64,000 bases of DNA from Micrasema longulum (GCA_022494885.1 JAGVSM010003937.1:186001-250000), one strand, 5' to 3'; counted from the stretch's first letter, positions 22,365 through 34,314 are shown. Numbers and translations are program-made. The notes: generated from the sequence alone by a model not told the origin.

Positions 22365-22415
22365 TTGCCAAAACGGCATGACAAAATGGCGTCAAGTTAT
22401 ATTGATCGATACCAG
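22365..22415 (+). repeat. 50-bp repeat shared with 20240-20290
   Basis: Direct copy; see 20240. It lies within a GC-richer patch (22320-22540) with a 70-codon ORF of no recognised family. Confidence 0.6.
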
Positions 22416-22839
22416 AATAACGGATGGACAAAGGGCCTCGTGTCTCCTCTGGCCCTACGGAGATTCATGATTAATGGTGTCTTAAAAGCCAGAGTTCTTT
22501 GTTTGGCCGTGGTATGCTGGACGTGCGCTACATTATGACTTAGGACGTTTTTTAATGGGATAACAGGAAACAGGATCACCAACAAAACCCTGATCTTCAT
22601 TCGTTCGTCAATCAAACGAGTTTATTTCTACCATTAACTTATCTTAACGCCGTTATTGTCATTACATTTCCTTTTCGCACCTAATTGTGTATTTGCCATT
22701 TCATTAAGAAGCCAACCGCGGCGTCATTAGATTTTTTATCGCACATAGGTGATGTAATTAGTTTTACGCTTTAATAATGAAATGTTGCAGTTTAGAACCA
22801 CCTATAAAGCCATTTTTTCATTTCCATTCTGTCAGGAAT

Positions 22840-22905
22840 CAAACTTACGACCTCAATCATGATAGAAAAACGCATCAACCACTGCACTACACGAGGCGAA
22901 CTTAT
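22840..22905 (-). mobile_element. tRNA-derived SINE head, family E
   Basis: The minus strand has 'tcgtgtagtgcagtggttga' (A box) and 'gtaagtttgattcctgac' (B box), as at 4483. Confidence 0.55.
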
Positions 22906-22909
22906 CTCT

Positions 22910-23490
22910 AATCAATTTCTGCACGCAACTACACTGGCTCAGTATCAAGCATACAAGAATCACAATATGTGTAATAAATACAATGCTTTAAATAATCCCA
23001 CTTCGCCTGTTTATCCAAGAGAGCTCTTCCAACCTCTATCACAACATAAACTATCTCTTCGCTCTAGTAACGAGAGAACCCTTTTTATACCCCCTCACTG
23101 TAAAATGTTGTATTTTTTGCCTCTCATCACATGCCTAAAGTAATTAGGTTTTTTTTGCTTTATGGTCTTCAGTACCGCTTTATCTTTTTCCATCCTATAT
23201 TATATAATTCAAACATCATATTGTAAAATTAGTCGATTAAACTAAAAAAAACTAATAATTTTAAATTAACAACACAATTTAATTCAACAAACTAAAATCA
23301 ATAAATTAAAATCAATAAACACGAATCTAATGCCAAGCTGTCATGGCTTTCAAATATTCTTCGACTCTATAGTAGCCTTTTTCAAATAGCCTGTGCTTGA
23401 CAACATCTTTAAAGTTTTTTATTGGCAACGCTAGAATTTAAAGAGGTACCTTGTTGCAAAATCGTATGCAGTTTGAGGCAAAATTATATA
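22910..23490. other. no supported feature
   Basis: It may include the SINE E body. No coding signal. Confidence 0.35.
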
Positions 23491-23494
23491 TTTT

Positions 23495-23682
23495 TTTATT
23501 TTTATAAAAGAAATATTTGCGCTCTTATGATTTACCCAAATATTTAATTTTGAGGGCCATTTTCAACGAGTTGTAAATAACTCACTATTAGAAAATGGGA
23601 ATCAAGTTGGGGTAGAGTGGGATTCGAACCACGGACCTTTGGTCCGTGAGTCCAAGACACTAGCCACAGGACCACAACCCGA
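23495..23682 (-). mobile_element. tRNA-derived SINE, family B
   Basis: The head ends at 23682. The B box complement is 'gggattcgaacc', with a single copy unlike 10461. 'taactcactattagaaaatg' is identical to the other copies. Confidence 0.8.
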
Positions 23683-23689
23683 TTCAAAT

Positions 23690-24450
23690 TGATTTTTTGC
23701 AGTCTAGCATATCTTTATTTCTAGTGTTGAACCTATGAGAATCTCTGTTTCTCCTAAAATCATCTTTGGGGCACTTACTGCTTTTGTATTTTCATAATAA
23801 TCTATGAATCATGAAAAGACGTGTGGTAAAGCTTTGTATACGATTTTTCATGAATCGGAATTGGACTCATTTCCGGTGGGCATAGGTAAAGAAACGTAAT
23901 TTTAAATATTATTTAAAATAAATTGCGCTGTTGAGAATCAGTTTTGCTGTAGGATTGTTACCCGGAAGAAGAAGAACCGGCTTCAGAATGAGTATCAAAA
24001 ATATTTATTTTTAAAAACGTTCAACTGACGAACGAATGTTTGGAGATGCGTGCCACGGTCCCGGGCATAACTTATTTCGTCTTGTATTCGTTTTGCAAAG
24101 CCATCTACTACGTTCATAGACATGTGGTAAATAAAATCATCGTTCAAGAGAGCCATAAGTTGCAGAGGTATTTAAAAACATCACATTAAACCATGTACTA
24201 TACACACAAACAATAATTAATGGTGGAAACAATATAAGATTTATGTTTCGACAGTTACTTTTGTTTCCAGTGACAGCTATTTCGCTATTGCATAGCTTTA
24301 AAATTGTATAATTAGTGCTCATGTTTTGTTGATGTTTGTAGACGCCATATTCTATAATTACGGAGCGCTGATAATAATGATGAAGTCGTGTTTTGATGGG
24401 CTGTCATAGCACTATTTGAAATCCTCTAATTAGGCAACTTAATTAATTTC
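23690..24450. other. no supported feature
   Basis: No repeat or frame recognised. Confidence 0.4.
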
Positions 24451-24454
24451 GTCC

Positions 24455-24545
24455 GTATCGCGGTTTAATGGTCAGTGCGTTTGCCCACTATGCAAGAGGT
24501 CTCGGGTTCTATACCCAGCATTGCTGATATAATAAAAATATTGGA
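24455..24545 (+). mobile_element. SINE family A, tRNA-like head only
   Basis: 'cggtttaatggtcagtgcgt' (A box) and 'tctcgggttctatacccagc' (B box) are clear. The body is missing, so this is the reciprocal of the headless copies such as 17625. Confidence 0.65.
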
Positions 24546-24606
24546 AAAAGTGTTTTTTTTTCCCATATTTCGTAGTGTTAATTATATCTCAGTTAAACCT
24601 TTAAAA

Positions 24607-24800
24607 TCTATATATTATATAAAAGGCAATGTTTGTATCGACAACAGGCTGAATAACTACTAGACCGATTTACGTGCGCTTTTCAGTGAAATGTTGATCT
24701 TTACCATGAACGTATTTAAAGCTCTTTAAAATCTTCAATTTTTAGGGTAGAAAAAAAATTCTAGCATATTTGTTTTTTTTATCGTTCACCAGGGCCTGCA
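24607..24800 (+). mobile_element. Helitron-like 5' terminus
   Basis: TC followed by TATATATTATATAAAA, then 'caatgtttgtatcgacaaca' and 'ggctgaataactactagacc', matches the pattern of insect Helitron 5' ends as I know them. No 3' hairpin-CTRR end or Rep/helicase frame was found in the window. Probably a truncated non-autonomous copy. Confidence 0.5.
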
Positions 24801-24839
24801 TTCACCGAGAATGCACATTACACAAAAATAATGGAAATA

Positions 24840-25195
24840 TTAGATTTTTTGTGTGTAAAAATATTTTAGATAGTTTTTTACTTTGACAAATGATAAACAA
24901 CGAGTAAATTAGTTTTTTTTTATATTACAAAAAATAATCTAATTATGTGTTTGACCAGTTTTAATGATTTTTAAAGTACCTTAAGATTTTTCTAGTGCTG
25001 TGAGTGTTTTCTGCAAATTGAGAAATGCCGTTTTTGTGATTGACATATGTTCAGAAGGTAATTTTTACAGTTTTTTTAATGAAAGCGGTCGGGCTATTTT
25101 AAGCAGAACATAGAATTGACTTTACTACACGCGATAACGCCAATATCTCATTTTTTCAAATTTGTGGACTGGCTGCTTTCTGCACAACTACGTTC
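24840..25195. mobile_element. family X DNA transposon, left end missing
   Basis: It aligns with 49813-50453 and 61656-62055: 'actttgacaaatgataaaca', 'gagaaatgccgtttttgtga', and the terminal 'ctggctgctttctgcacaac' ending in CGTTC. No transposase is encoded. Confidence 0.7.
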
Positions 25196-25199
25196 AACG

Positions 25200-26455
25200 T
25201 AATTATTATTTTTTGCATAGTTAGGATAAATATTTTTTGTATAACAGTCCAGCATATTTATACTAATTTTATTTTCTAAATCCAATGTCAAAATGTTCAT
25301 TTGAAGATTATAAAAAATACACTTTCAGCATTTCAATAAATAAAAGAGATATATTTATCAAGTCTTTTGTCGTATGTAGACTAGTGTTACATCACAGCCA
25401 CACAAGAGTTAGATAGAGATTAATAATTATCTATCCGCTTATAGATATGCTCTTTCGCTCTATTGCATAGAACAAAAGCGTCCCAAATTTTTGGTTTGGT
25501 TTTGAATTTAACAACAAATGTGTGACGGATGGTTTCGGTTTGCGCTTGTGATTCTTGACCTGAATACCTACGGCCCGTTATATCACTGTTAATTGTAGCT
25601 AACTTCGTGGTTGATAATCATATAATGTTTTTTGTCAGTAGGGGCGACTTTATAAGGGAGTGAAGTATTATTACTATTAGGGTTTAAGTGTTTCTGTTTT
25701 TTTCTAGTTTGCTGAATTTTTTATAATGTACTTAAGCATTTTATATTTTGTTTTAAGATGATACTTTTTTTTACTTTGTTTAAGTCATATAAGCCGTTGA
25801 AAAAAAAAAAAATGAAAATAATAATTGATGCATCACTGGCGTACAGTTCGACATTTTGTTAAAACTGGGCAGCTGGAATTAATATACACCATCTTCCTAT
25901 TTATTTAAGCATTTAAAAATATGTTTTCTAAAAAGCAAAGCTCTTGAAAGTCGGTTTTATAGCTAAATAGAGTAGAGGTTAAACTTAAAACGTTTCCAGA
26001 TTAAAGATTTATTTTGAGAAACTCAACGTGTGATATTTTTAAACATTAACGAAGAAGTAAACAAGTCGTAAGGATTATTTTTGATCTGTAGCTTTACTCG
26101 GTTATACCTTTAACATTGATTTTTTAAGAAAAAATGTATATTATTTTGCATTCTTACAACTTACACAAATATTCTAATTCTGGGGGCATTTTAAACAAAA
26201 AAATTGAAAAGGTTGATTCCAACGTCATTAAACATAATTTTAAACACTTTCAAGTTTGTCAGTGAACAGTCATATTTAGCCATCTAGAACAAAGACGACA
26301 AAACAAGATATACACGGCGTAAGCCAATTACAACATTTACATGAAGAAACATAATATTTACAAGAAACTGAACAAAAATAACGTAAAACTGTGTAGTAAA
26401 GATAAACAAGGGCAATAAAATAATGGTACACAATATATTTGTTAACAGGATAAAC
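25200..26455. other. no supported feature apart from an A-rich tail
   Basis: 'aagtcatataagccgttg' plus a poly-A run (25780-25815) suggests a retroelement 3' end related to 40225. The rest is unassigned AT-rich DNA. Confidence 0.35.
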
Positions 26456-26459
26456 ATTC

Positions 26460-26830
26460 AATTCAAATCATTTATTTAAAATAACCCATACATTTTAAAC
26501 TAAAATTCAAGACGTACATATAATAAAAAGACAAAAAATACACAGAGATTCTGTCAAAGTAGTAGGAGAATCCTGCTCCAGAAAACCCCTTTGGATACTT
26601 TAAACACATTAATATCCATAGCGATGTTGTTCAGCATAGCGGCATAGCATAACATAAAAGACTTTGAGATAAACCATGCTAATCCATCTTCATTCCACAC
26701 TTTTTTTAGTGGCGAAGAGATCTACGAAAAGCTAAAAGATCTATCCCAAAGTTATGTGACGAATTTACTAATCTATACATTTTGGACATTGGAGCATAAA
26801 AACAAAAGTCGCTCTTAGAATATTTAATAA
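26460..26830 (-). mobile_element. non-LTR retrotransposon 3' end (FCFYAPMS family, copy 1)
   Basis: No in-frame ATG is present, but the minus strand from about 26815 reads 'FCFYAPMSKMYRLVNSSHNF' then 'GIDLLAFRRSLRH*'. This is an intact LINE ORF2 C-terminus (TNYG.HSPM.R....N....ID.F..S...FR). The 3' UTR runs to 'aaataaatgatttgaattg' at 26457. The same terminus is on the plus strand at 46410-47088. Confidence 0.7.
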
Positions 26831-26834
26831 ATAG

Positions 26835-27230
26835 ATATGATTTGTTTGACATACCATATTTAGCGATATTTCAACAGATATAACATACCGTGTTTAGAAT
26901 TAGAGTAATGGTTGGCAAAACAAGATATGTTTGATATCTAAAACGGCAAAACAAAACATATCATAAATTGTCAATCATTATTCAATTTCTAAAGATAGAA
27001 TGTCACATATGTTGTCAAGTTATGTTTGTTGTTAAGTGATATTTCTCAATTTGCCATCTTTGGAAATTGAAAAATAGACATATTATAAAGTGATACGGCC
27101 AATATTCTCTAACCCTATAAAACGATTACATTATATGTGTTGCCAGAGTGTAGATCTCATCGAGACGAATTCGGTGATACATACGATTATAGCTTAATAT
27201 ATCTAAACAATTAACGTCCCATACTTACCC
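26835..27230. other. no supported feature
   Basis: Contains several near-repeats of 'aacatatc/gatatgtt', but no clear element. Confidence 0.35.
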
Positions 27231-27235
27231 ATCGG

Positions 27236-27545
27236 GCGGTTTTTGTGGTGTAGTGGTCAAGAAGCTTGACTCGCGCATGGAAGGTTGCAGGTTCGATTCC
27301 CGGTGAGAACGTCAAAATTTAAAGTGAATTTTCTCAAGTCTGGGTATTCTGTGACGTAATTCACCACTGTAATTGGGCCTCCATGCATGTTGTGGTGCAA
27401 AAAAAAAGCGTAATATCTTTCCACTGATATATTGTTTGCTTTATATTTCCAGAATTTTGTTTCCCAACTCAACACAGGGCTGTTCGTCTGAAGGAGTTTG
27501 GGATACATTTATCCCGCCGTTTCCTCGTAGGAGTAGGCAGATACG
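27236..27545 (+). mobile_element. tRNA-derived SINE, family C, joined to a LINE scrap
   Basis: The head has 'tgtggtgtagtggtcaagaa' (A box) and 'gcaggttcgattcccgg' (B box). The body runs to about 27510. 27515-27545 ('ccgtttcctcgtaggagtag') is the antisense of the LINE segment encoding 'SAYP' at 14030, so the end is fused to LINE-derived sequence. Confidence 0.65.
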
Positions 27546-27549
27546 ATAA

Positions 27550-28105
27550 AAAGTCATATCACTGTTTGTAAACACACTTTGTTGTACATTAATATATATT
27601 TTTTAATTCTCATGTACGGGCTTCGATTATTCCGACTTTGACACGTCCATTAGGGTGAGCCGATGTTGTATGAAGTTTCTTATTCTTTTAGACATCAAAG
27701 TTAAAGGGGTCTAAAAAGTTGCATTTTGGATCACATTGAACGTAAAAATTTTTTTTTTTTAAATATTTCATATTCCATACTTCTTTTGGCCCTCAACCGA
27801 GGTTTGAAATTTACGACTGACTGAACATTTTGTTAATTATCCATATCGATAAAATTATTTTTTTGTTAGTAAAGATATAACTTAATCACATTACAAATTT
27901 AAATGCGTTGTAGAACTACCAAAACGCAATAATTTTTCACTCCGCGGAACTGATTCCGTTAAGCGCCTGGCTAATATTGACGAAAACAATGGCTCATTAA
28001 AACAATTCTACCCGTTTATTACAAAACAAATTGCAACTCACGCCCTTAAATTCTTATTTAATAAGATTCAATGCACATTATAAAATTTAAATGGACCTAT
28101 TTTCT
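27550..28105. other. no supported feature
   Basis: AT-rich target region of the M insertion at 28122. Confidence 0.4.
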
Positions 28106-28108
28106 TAC

Positions 28109-28556
28109 TTAAATACGAAATCAACAATATTTTGAGTTTGTCCAAATTTTTGTAGACAAAGACTGGATTCAACTCCCTGGGGAGCTGTTTATATTAACAT
28201 ATAGCAACAGAGTTGAAAATATTGTTGATAAATTACCTGGTCCATGAAGAAGTATAGAAATTGAAAAAATAATATTTTCAGGCGTTGCCTAGTATGTAGG
28301 TGAAATAATTCAATTAGATGAATCTCACCTGCATAAATAAAGGTTTCAGCTCTTTAACTTCACAAACATCAACAGATGAAAGAATTGAAGGAATAGAGAT
28401 GTTCAAATATAGGCAGAATGGTGAATGTTACACAGTGTGTAAAGTGGCCACTTAAACCAGCCATTGACAGGTCATAAGCCCTGTAGATGCCTGGACTTCT
28501 ATATTACCTTCTCTTAAATGTTCTTCATCTCTGTTGCAATATGTTAAATACGAAAT
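28109..28556 (-). repeat. complete family M element with 11-13 bp target duplication
   Basis: TTAAATACGAAAT occurs exactly at 28109-28121 and 28544-28556. Between them the element starts 'caacaatattttgagtttgt' and ends 'ctctgttgcaatatg'. On the minus strand it is a full unit followed by about 115 bp of inverted end sequence, the same architecture as 40825-41283. No tail, no ORF. One or two T's may belong to the element rather than the duplication. Confidence 0.85.
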
Positions 28557-28639
28557 GACAGCCGGTTTAGCGCGAAAATTTGACTTTTTTGAAAACTTCA
28601 AGCTCTGGTTCAGGGCCAAAAGTAGTATCAAATATTTTT

Positions 28640-29050
28640 TTAAATATTTTTGTATTCCGAGTAATCCAAAAGCCAACTTTTCAGGCCACCTTCATTTCGA
28701 AATTCAGAAAAAAAAAATATCTGCCCAGCCTAACGTCCATCTTCAGGCAGGTATTTGGTGGATTTGGTCGATTTATTTTCTTTTTTTCCGTTATTTCTTC
28801 GTCCATTCGCTCTACATGCCCATTTTGAATAGTAATGTTTAGTTTTCTTCACATTTAATGCCTTCTTTTTGTCGAAGATTAACTTTAGCACTCTGCGTTG
28901 GCGTAGTAGACTTTTGTTAACGTTAGTTTTGTCTGTGAGTTCCAGATTTAATAACTCTGATGCAGCAAAAGCAATAGAAAAACAACTTTCGGTCAAAGAG
29001 GATTGGTCTACTTCTCAATTTAAGCGTACAACCTACTTCAATTGTCCATA
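28640..29050 (-). mobile_element. decayed LINE fragment (RT-distal domain)
   Basis: Across stop codons the minus strand reads 'FKMGM*SEWTKK' and 'IDQIHQIP', with 'ILFDRKLFFYCFCCIRVIKS' upstream. This matches the 'WFGHVERMDEER...RIY' region of LINEs seen in the 13310 family's homologues. No intact frame remains. Confidence 0.4.
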
Positions 29051-29202
29051 AAAACAATCAGTCAATATAAAATCGCTATTAACAAATGGATTATGGAGGT
29101 GGGATGCGCTCGGTTTGATGGGTAAATTAGGCCAAATAGGTAGAAATATGTTTTTATTTATAGTGTTTTTATTATGTTTTTTATGAATGTGATTTTTTTA
29201 TA

Positions 29203-29365
29203 ATAAAAAAAAATACTTGAGTTCTTATATAATCTTATATAATTTCATTTTTCAGACCATTTCCTAAAAGTCGTAAATGGAAATCGAGTTGTGGTAGGGT
29301 GGGATTTGAACCTGGGACATTAGGTCCGTGAATTCACAATACTACCACAAAGCATAACCCGGTTA
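29203..29365 (-). mobile_element. tRNA-derived SINE, family B (diverged)
   Basis: The complement contains 'gggatttgaacc' (B box), 'ggtccgtgaattcacaatac' and 'cataacccgg' as the 5' end. About 70-75% similar to the other copies by eye. Confidence 0.65.
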
Positions 29366-29374
29366 AAAATATGA

Positions 29375-29515
29375 ACTTAATAATGCTTAATAAGGCATGT
29401 TTCAAAATTGAATTATGTAAAATATCTCCCTGGGCACGGGACACCCCAGTGAGGTAATTATCATTAACGTAAAAAAAGTAATATATACATTTTAAAAGAA
29501 CAAATAAATAGAAAA
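29375..29515 (+). repeat. LINE family E 3' UTR
   Basis: 'ggcacgggacaccccagtga' is shared with 61183 (plus) and with 39755 and 59145 (minus). At 39985-40150 the motif lies downstream of a LINE ORF2 end, identifying it as LINE 3' UTR. Confidence 0.6.
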
Positions 29516-29519
29516 AAAA

Positions 29520-30425
29520 ATAGTTTGTAATCGCGATAATTTATGTACTTAGTTCACCTTCATTTTGTTGGCTGCATTGACTCTCCTATCAGCATTTTTT
29601 TTCTATTTTTCCGTAACTCGTGAGCACATCTTAAAATTCCCAGATACACTAATCCTTTTTTTCCTCAAGATATTCGTTATTTAAATTTTATTTATACAAT
29701 TCATTTTTATATTTGTCATCAAATATTATCCCATACTAACGAACGCGAGATAAATAACTTGTTATGAATTATGAATTATAATTAATTATTTTCTCTGCCT
29801 GAAATATGTTTGCTGTTCTAGGCACAACGGTATGTCATGATACGCAATTTTGTAACATTATAAAACAAAGATATTCACGAATAATGATTTATCTTTCTTA
29901 GAAAAATTTAAATCAGACACATTACAGATGTTACTAATATAAATAACGGTACTTACTCGGATACTTTGTCACATTGAAAATAATTTTAAACATGACAATT
30001 ATTAATCAAACAAAACTAGTCATGACAACCGACGCAAAGTGTCGTAAATAAACACCTCACCTTACACCTCTAATAAAAATCATACTAAGAAACGATACAA
30101 AATAACGTACCTACTACAAATATTTGATTACTGGCGCCACAGCTTTATATTTAAAAAAAAATAACAATGTTTTGAGAATGAAACAAACAAAAATATTGAA
30201 TACCTAAATCTTCACAATCAAATTTTTCTATAACAGTACATAGAATTAAGAATAGTCCAGAAAGAGCGTAGAATCATATTTGAATACATCGGACTGTGTC
30301 CAAATTCCCCCACTTAGACACACTTTCGCCACGCGCATACTTGAAGTCACCGGGTAATATCGCCAGATCGCGAATAATATAACCATAACACAAATGTAAG
30401 GTAAAAAAAAGCAATCTGTTAATTT
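29520..30425. other. no supported feature
   Basis: AT-rich. A minus-strand ORF at 30246-30492 in two frames has no recognised family. Confidence 0.35.
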
Positions 30426-30429
30426 CTCT

Positions 30430-31018
30430 AAAATTTGATTGTGCACGCGGAAATATTGATTGACACAACAGAGTAGATAAGTAAAGGGTCATTTAATAAG
30501 CGTAATTGAATTAATGAACTTTGAACTTAAAATATAAAACAATTTTTTTTTTTATATGAAACGGATATTTTTATATCATGTCAAATAATATTTGATGTTT
30601 TGAAGATTACTTCGGTCAAACGTCCACCACAGAGTTGTTTATTCGAGATTAAATATTCATTAATTCTCTCATTAGATTAGCAAGTAGAGTAAAAAAATGA
30701 CTACCCTGGCAACTCTAACGAAATTTAACAGATTGAAAAAATAATTTAATTTGTAAGTAATGCATTTAATACATACACATTCATTGGCTAATTACACGTG
30801 AAATGTGATTGCATCACGTTTCTTTAAGATCCTAGCAGTATTTCTTCACTTTTAAAGGACACAACACGGCATAGTTGAATTCAAATCAGGAGTTGCGTAC
30901 CGAGCGACGTCTACAAAGAAACTAATGGATCAAAACGTAAACCTACTCATTTATGAGTAGTTGAGTCGCCTTCTGTTTGATGTGCGTTTGCGGTTTATGA
31001 ACTTGTCTTAATTCTATG
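30430..31018. repeat. dispersed repeat R30
   Basis: 30430-30590 is repeated inverted at 36262-36410, and 30594-31018 is repeated directly at 45861-46313. The latter pair is about 80% similar overall. However, 30876-30928 is identical to 46174-46226 and continues into a conserved palindrome (ctactcat/atgagtag at 30943-30960). Termini and coding content are unrecognised. Confidence 0.65.
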
Positions 31019-31159
31019 TAACAGTACTAAATTTTAAAAAGCCAGTTATTTACATAAGTCATCTTTTGAGATATGACAATTTTTAATATTTATCAACTTT
31101 ACGCAAATTAAAAAAAAACTGTTATCATAAGTAAATACACTGTATGTCAATTGTTTTCA

Positions 31160-31390
31160 AAGCATGAATATATATATATATAAAATGCAGTAAAAACTCG
31201 TGTTTAGAGAGGGAGTTCGTTTTTCATTTATTTTTATACATATAAATATTTAGCATCTACACACATATATTTTATTAACATTTTATTTGTACTATCTAAA
31301 ACAGATTCCTTAAAATAAGATATAATATTCTAAAATATACACAATTTTCCACTGTATGAAGTTCAGGCTCGGGTGGGTCTCGTGTGTTTT
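31160..31390 (+). repeat. (TA)n plus LINE family E 3' region
   Basis: A short TA run (31168-31182) is followed by 'gagagggagttcgtttttca' and 'actgtatgaagttcaggctc'. These match the minus strand of 59225-59345, upstream of the family E 3' UTR motif. Confidence 0.45.
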
Positions 31391-31394
31391 TTTA

Positions 31395-31770
31395 AATTTA
31401 AATTGAAATGTTTTAATATTTCGTTTTGATTTTAATATTTCTGGAAGATTATTAAAATTATATTTCCAACATACGAATAATTATTTTAAGATGCAGTTGT
31501 ATTGCATCTGTGTAAAGTTGGAAATTTGGAAATCTGGATTTTCGAGAATTTTGTAAATTAGTGGGTTTTTTATTTTAAAGTTTGTAAAAAAAATTTAAAG
31601 ATGTCATCAATTGAGGGTTTATCTAGTTCTGTAAAAAATAAATTTTAAGGGTAAGTTCTAGGTTTTTTAAAAATAATTTTAGCGATGGTTTTTGTGATGA
31701 AACTCATTTTGTGACGTTTGTTATAAAACTGCCCTTTGCTTATGACACATATTATATAAAATGTACTAAG
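31395..31770. other. no supported feature
   Basis: AT-rich; possibly more of the family E region but not alignable by eye. Confidence 0.35.
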
Positions 31771-31777
31771 CGACGCG

Positions 31778-32110
31778 ACGTGTAGCCAACTTAACAATCA
31801 AAGTTTTTTATTTCTTAATAATGAAAAAATATCATATATTTGAAATATATATATATATATAATTATGTCGGAATCACGCCAATACAATAGGTAAATATAA
31901 GATCATTTTATTATCTATACGTAAAAAACTAACTTGAAAGAATGTTGAAGTGGCAAAAAAAAAAAAAAAGTGACGTGTAGCCAATTACAAAAGAAACAAT
32001 TTAAAAAAAAACTTAATAAAAAAAATTGCATATTTTTTTATTATTTAAATTATGTAGGAATCTCGCCAATACCTACAATAGGTAAATATAAGATTTTTTA
32101 TTATCTTAAC
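31778..32110 (+). repeat. tandem duplication, about 190-bp unit
   Basis: 'gacgtgtagccaa' at about 31779 and 31972, and 'aattatgtcggaatcacgcc' at 31861 versus 'aattatgtaggaatctcgcc' at 32048, give two direct units separated by about 190 bp. A single diverged unit lies at 53170-53290. Confidence 0.6.
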
Positions 32111-32114
32111 AAAA

Positions 32115-32735
32115 AAAAATGTTCTCTTATAAAGTTGCCATAAAAATAAATTTTGCCTTTCAACGATCGATGTATATTTTTAATAAATTGTGGAAAATAT
32201 AATGATAAAAAACAGTAAATACCTACACAGTTTTTCATCATTTTTCATTTCATGGCAAAAATTTAAAGGAAAATTTTTGTGATCATACTTATAGCCATAT
32301 CGTTTAATTTTTTTGGGGAAATCCTATTTTTGATTTTAATTTTCCAAATATAGACTAGAAACATATTTGACCAACGTACCGATATGTACAGGACGCGGGC
32401 TTGGGAAATAGCTGGGTATGGGAGGATTAGGGGTTTGTGTAAGGGACGCTAGTCCGAGACATTAAGGATTATCTCCATTTTCATATTCAAATAATTATTA
32501 CTTAAATAAATCCAAAAAAAAATTATGATGATTTTTTTACAAGTCAACAATGAGATATGTTCCTCTGAAGTTTCGCAGTCGGGCCCTGAAACACCGTATA
32601 TGTAGGAAAATATTTATGTATGTATTTTTGTTTTTAAATATCAGTTCCTTTGCTTAAAATGTAACGCAACATTAAAGCACAGTTTGCAAATGGTTTTTTA
32701 ACAGACTTTTAAGAGTTAATCTTGTATTTTTAAAT
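32115..32735. other. no supported feature
   Basis: AT-rich spacer with no recognised repeat. Confidence 0.4.
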
Positions 32736-32739
32736 ATTG

Positions 32740-32810
32740 TTTACCCATCCACACACAGTCTATGCCTTTGTGGGTTTTTTTGTTGATGTGATAGTGTAAT
32801 TTTAATATTT
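32740..32810 (+). repeat. retroelement 3' UTR ('tatgcctttgtggg' motif)
   Basis: See 11345. The AT-rich end directly adjoins the M element at 32811. Confidence 0.5.
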
Positions 32811-33258
32811 AAAAATTACATCAGGGATGGAGAATACCTTAGAAAAGGAAATATGGAAGTCTAGGCATCTAAAAGGCTTATGACCTGGCATTGGCTGGTT
32901 TAAGTGGCCATTTTACACACTGTGTAACATTCACCAGTTTGCCTATGTTTGAGCATACATATTTCTTCATTTCTTCCATTTGTTGATTTTAGTGAAGTTA
33001 AAAAGCTGAAACCTTAATTGTTAATTTTGCCTATGTTAAAACATAGGCAAAATGGTGAATGTTACACAGTGTGTTAAGTGGCCACTTAAACTAGCCAATG
33101 ACAGATCATAAGCCCTGTAGATGCCCATACTTCCATATTCCCTTTTTTAAGGTATTCTCCATCCCTGTTGTAATTTGTTAATCTTAATGACTCCCGAGGG
33201 GGCGAAATCCAGTATTTTGTCTACAAACATTTGGACAAACTCAAATATTGTAATATTT
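32803..33258. repeat. family M copy, inverted halves
   Basis: The left half is in plus orientation (ttacatcagggatggagaat ... gttgattttagtgaagtt), then 'gttttaacatagg / cctatgttaaaac' turns into the minus half ending 'ggacaaactcaaatattg'. TAATATTT at 32803-32810 and 33251-33258 could be an 8-bp duplication, but it is weak because it is AT-rich. Confidence 0.7.
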
Positions 33259-33264
33259 TGAATA

Positions 33265-33930
33265 TGTCAAGTTTATTGTAAAAAACTCAAATAATAATAA
33301 TAAATGAATACATTTTCACGAAAATAGAGTTATGTGAGATGTTAGACAATTAATAACTTTTTTTATAGTAACTACTTTCAATTTATAAAAAAAACATAAT
33401 ATTTATCCAACTAGGTAATATTCTTATTATCATTTTTACAAAGAGGTTTATAAATCAAATGTATTGTTTTTTATATTTATATTTTATTCCAGATTGAATG
33501 CGTAGTGGAAAAATATAATATTCTTATTTAATGCAAAATACCTAACGAATCGTTTTAGATTTATTTTGTAACATTGACATAGTTTGTTTTGTTTAGTAAA
33601 TTATTGCTGTCGTGAATTTAAATTTAACAACAATCTTGTTAGCATCGTAGATTGCATAAAAGGAACACGCATTAAATCTTACTTAAAAGGATTCAAGGAA
33701 ACAACTTGATCTTTTATTAAGGTTACTGAAGAAATGTCGTAATTTAATTATTATTGAATATAATTTATTTTTTTTCACATTACTTTCACTATGTTTTTGT
33801 GTTTTCATGTGTTAATAAAGTAGCTACTCTTTTAATCAAATATTAATTATATTTAAAACGTTAACTTATATTTAATGCTTTTGACCACAAGGTCAGACAT
33901 TTTATTAATGTTTTCAAATATTTCCACATT
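33265..33930. other. no supported feature
   Basis: AT-rich, unassigned. Confidence 0.4.
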
Positions 33931-33934
33931 TATA

Positions 33935-34310
33935 TTATTTATTTATTTATTAGTGTATACACGGCGCAAATGCCTTTTATAAACATAAACATAAATACAA
34001 TTTACATACAGTGTTCTATTACAAAATTATGAAATAATATATCAACAATATATCTGTACATATTACAGTTGTTTTATAAGTGTTCTATATAATAACTCTG
34101 GGATTTTAAAACTTAACATACTTCAGTATAAAAATAATAAAAATAAAGAAATGTGTAAAAGACATGTATAACATTTATAATATGTTTGTGCAACAGCTAT
34201 TGTTAAGATGTCTAGATGGTTTTGTAAGTTAGTTTAATAGGTGTCCGGACGAAGAGACAGGTACATCTCAAAACTGGTAGATATAGAAAAGTCGGTACGT
34301 TGTGATAAAC
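33935..34310 (-). repeat. retroelement 3' region (reverse)
   Basis: The minus strand ends 'gcgccgtgtatacactaata' plus AATAAATAAATAAT at 33938, like LINE tails. The body upstream is not readable as protein. Confidence 0.4.
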
Positions 34311-34314
34311 AAAT

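Noticed and set aside
28534..28842. Two overlapping plus-strand ORFs (LPSLTSIFRQVFGGFGRF)
   Set aside because: They read the antisense of the LINE 'WFGHVERM' region on the minus strand.
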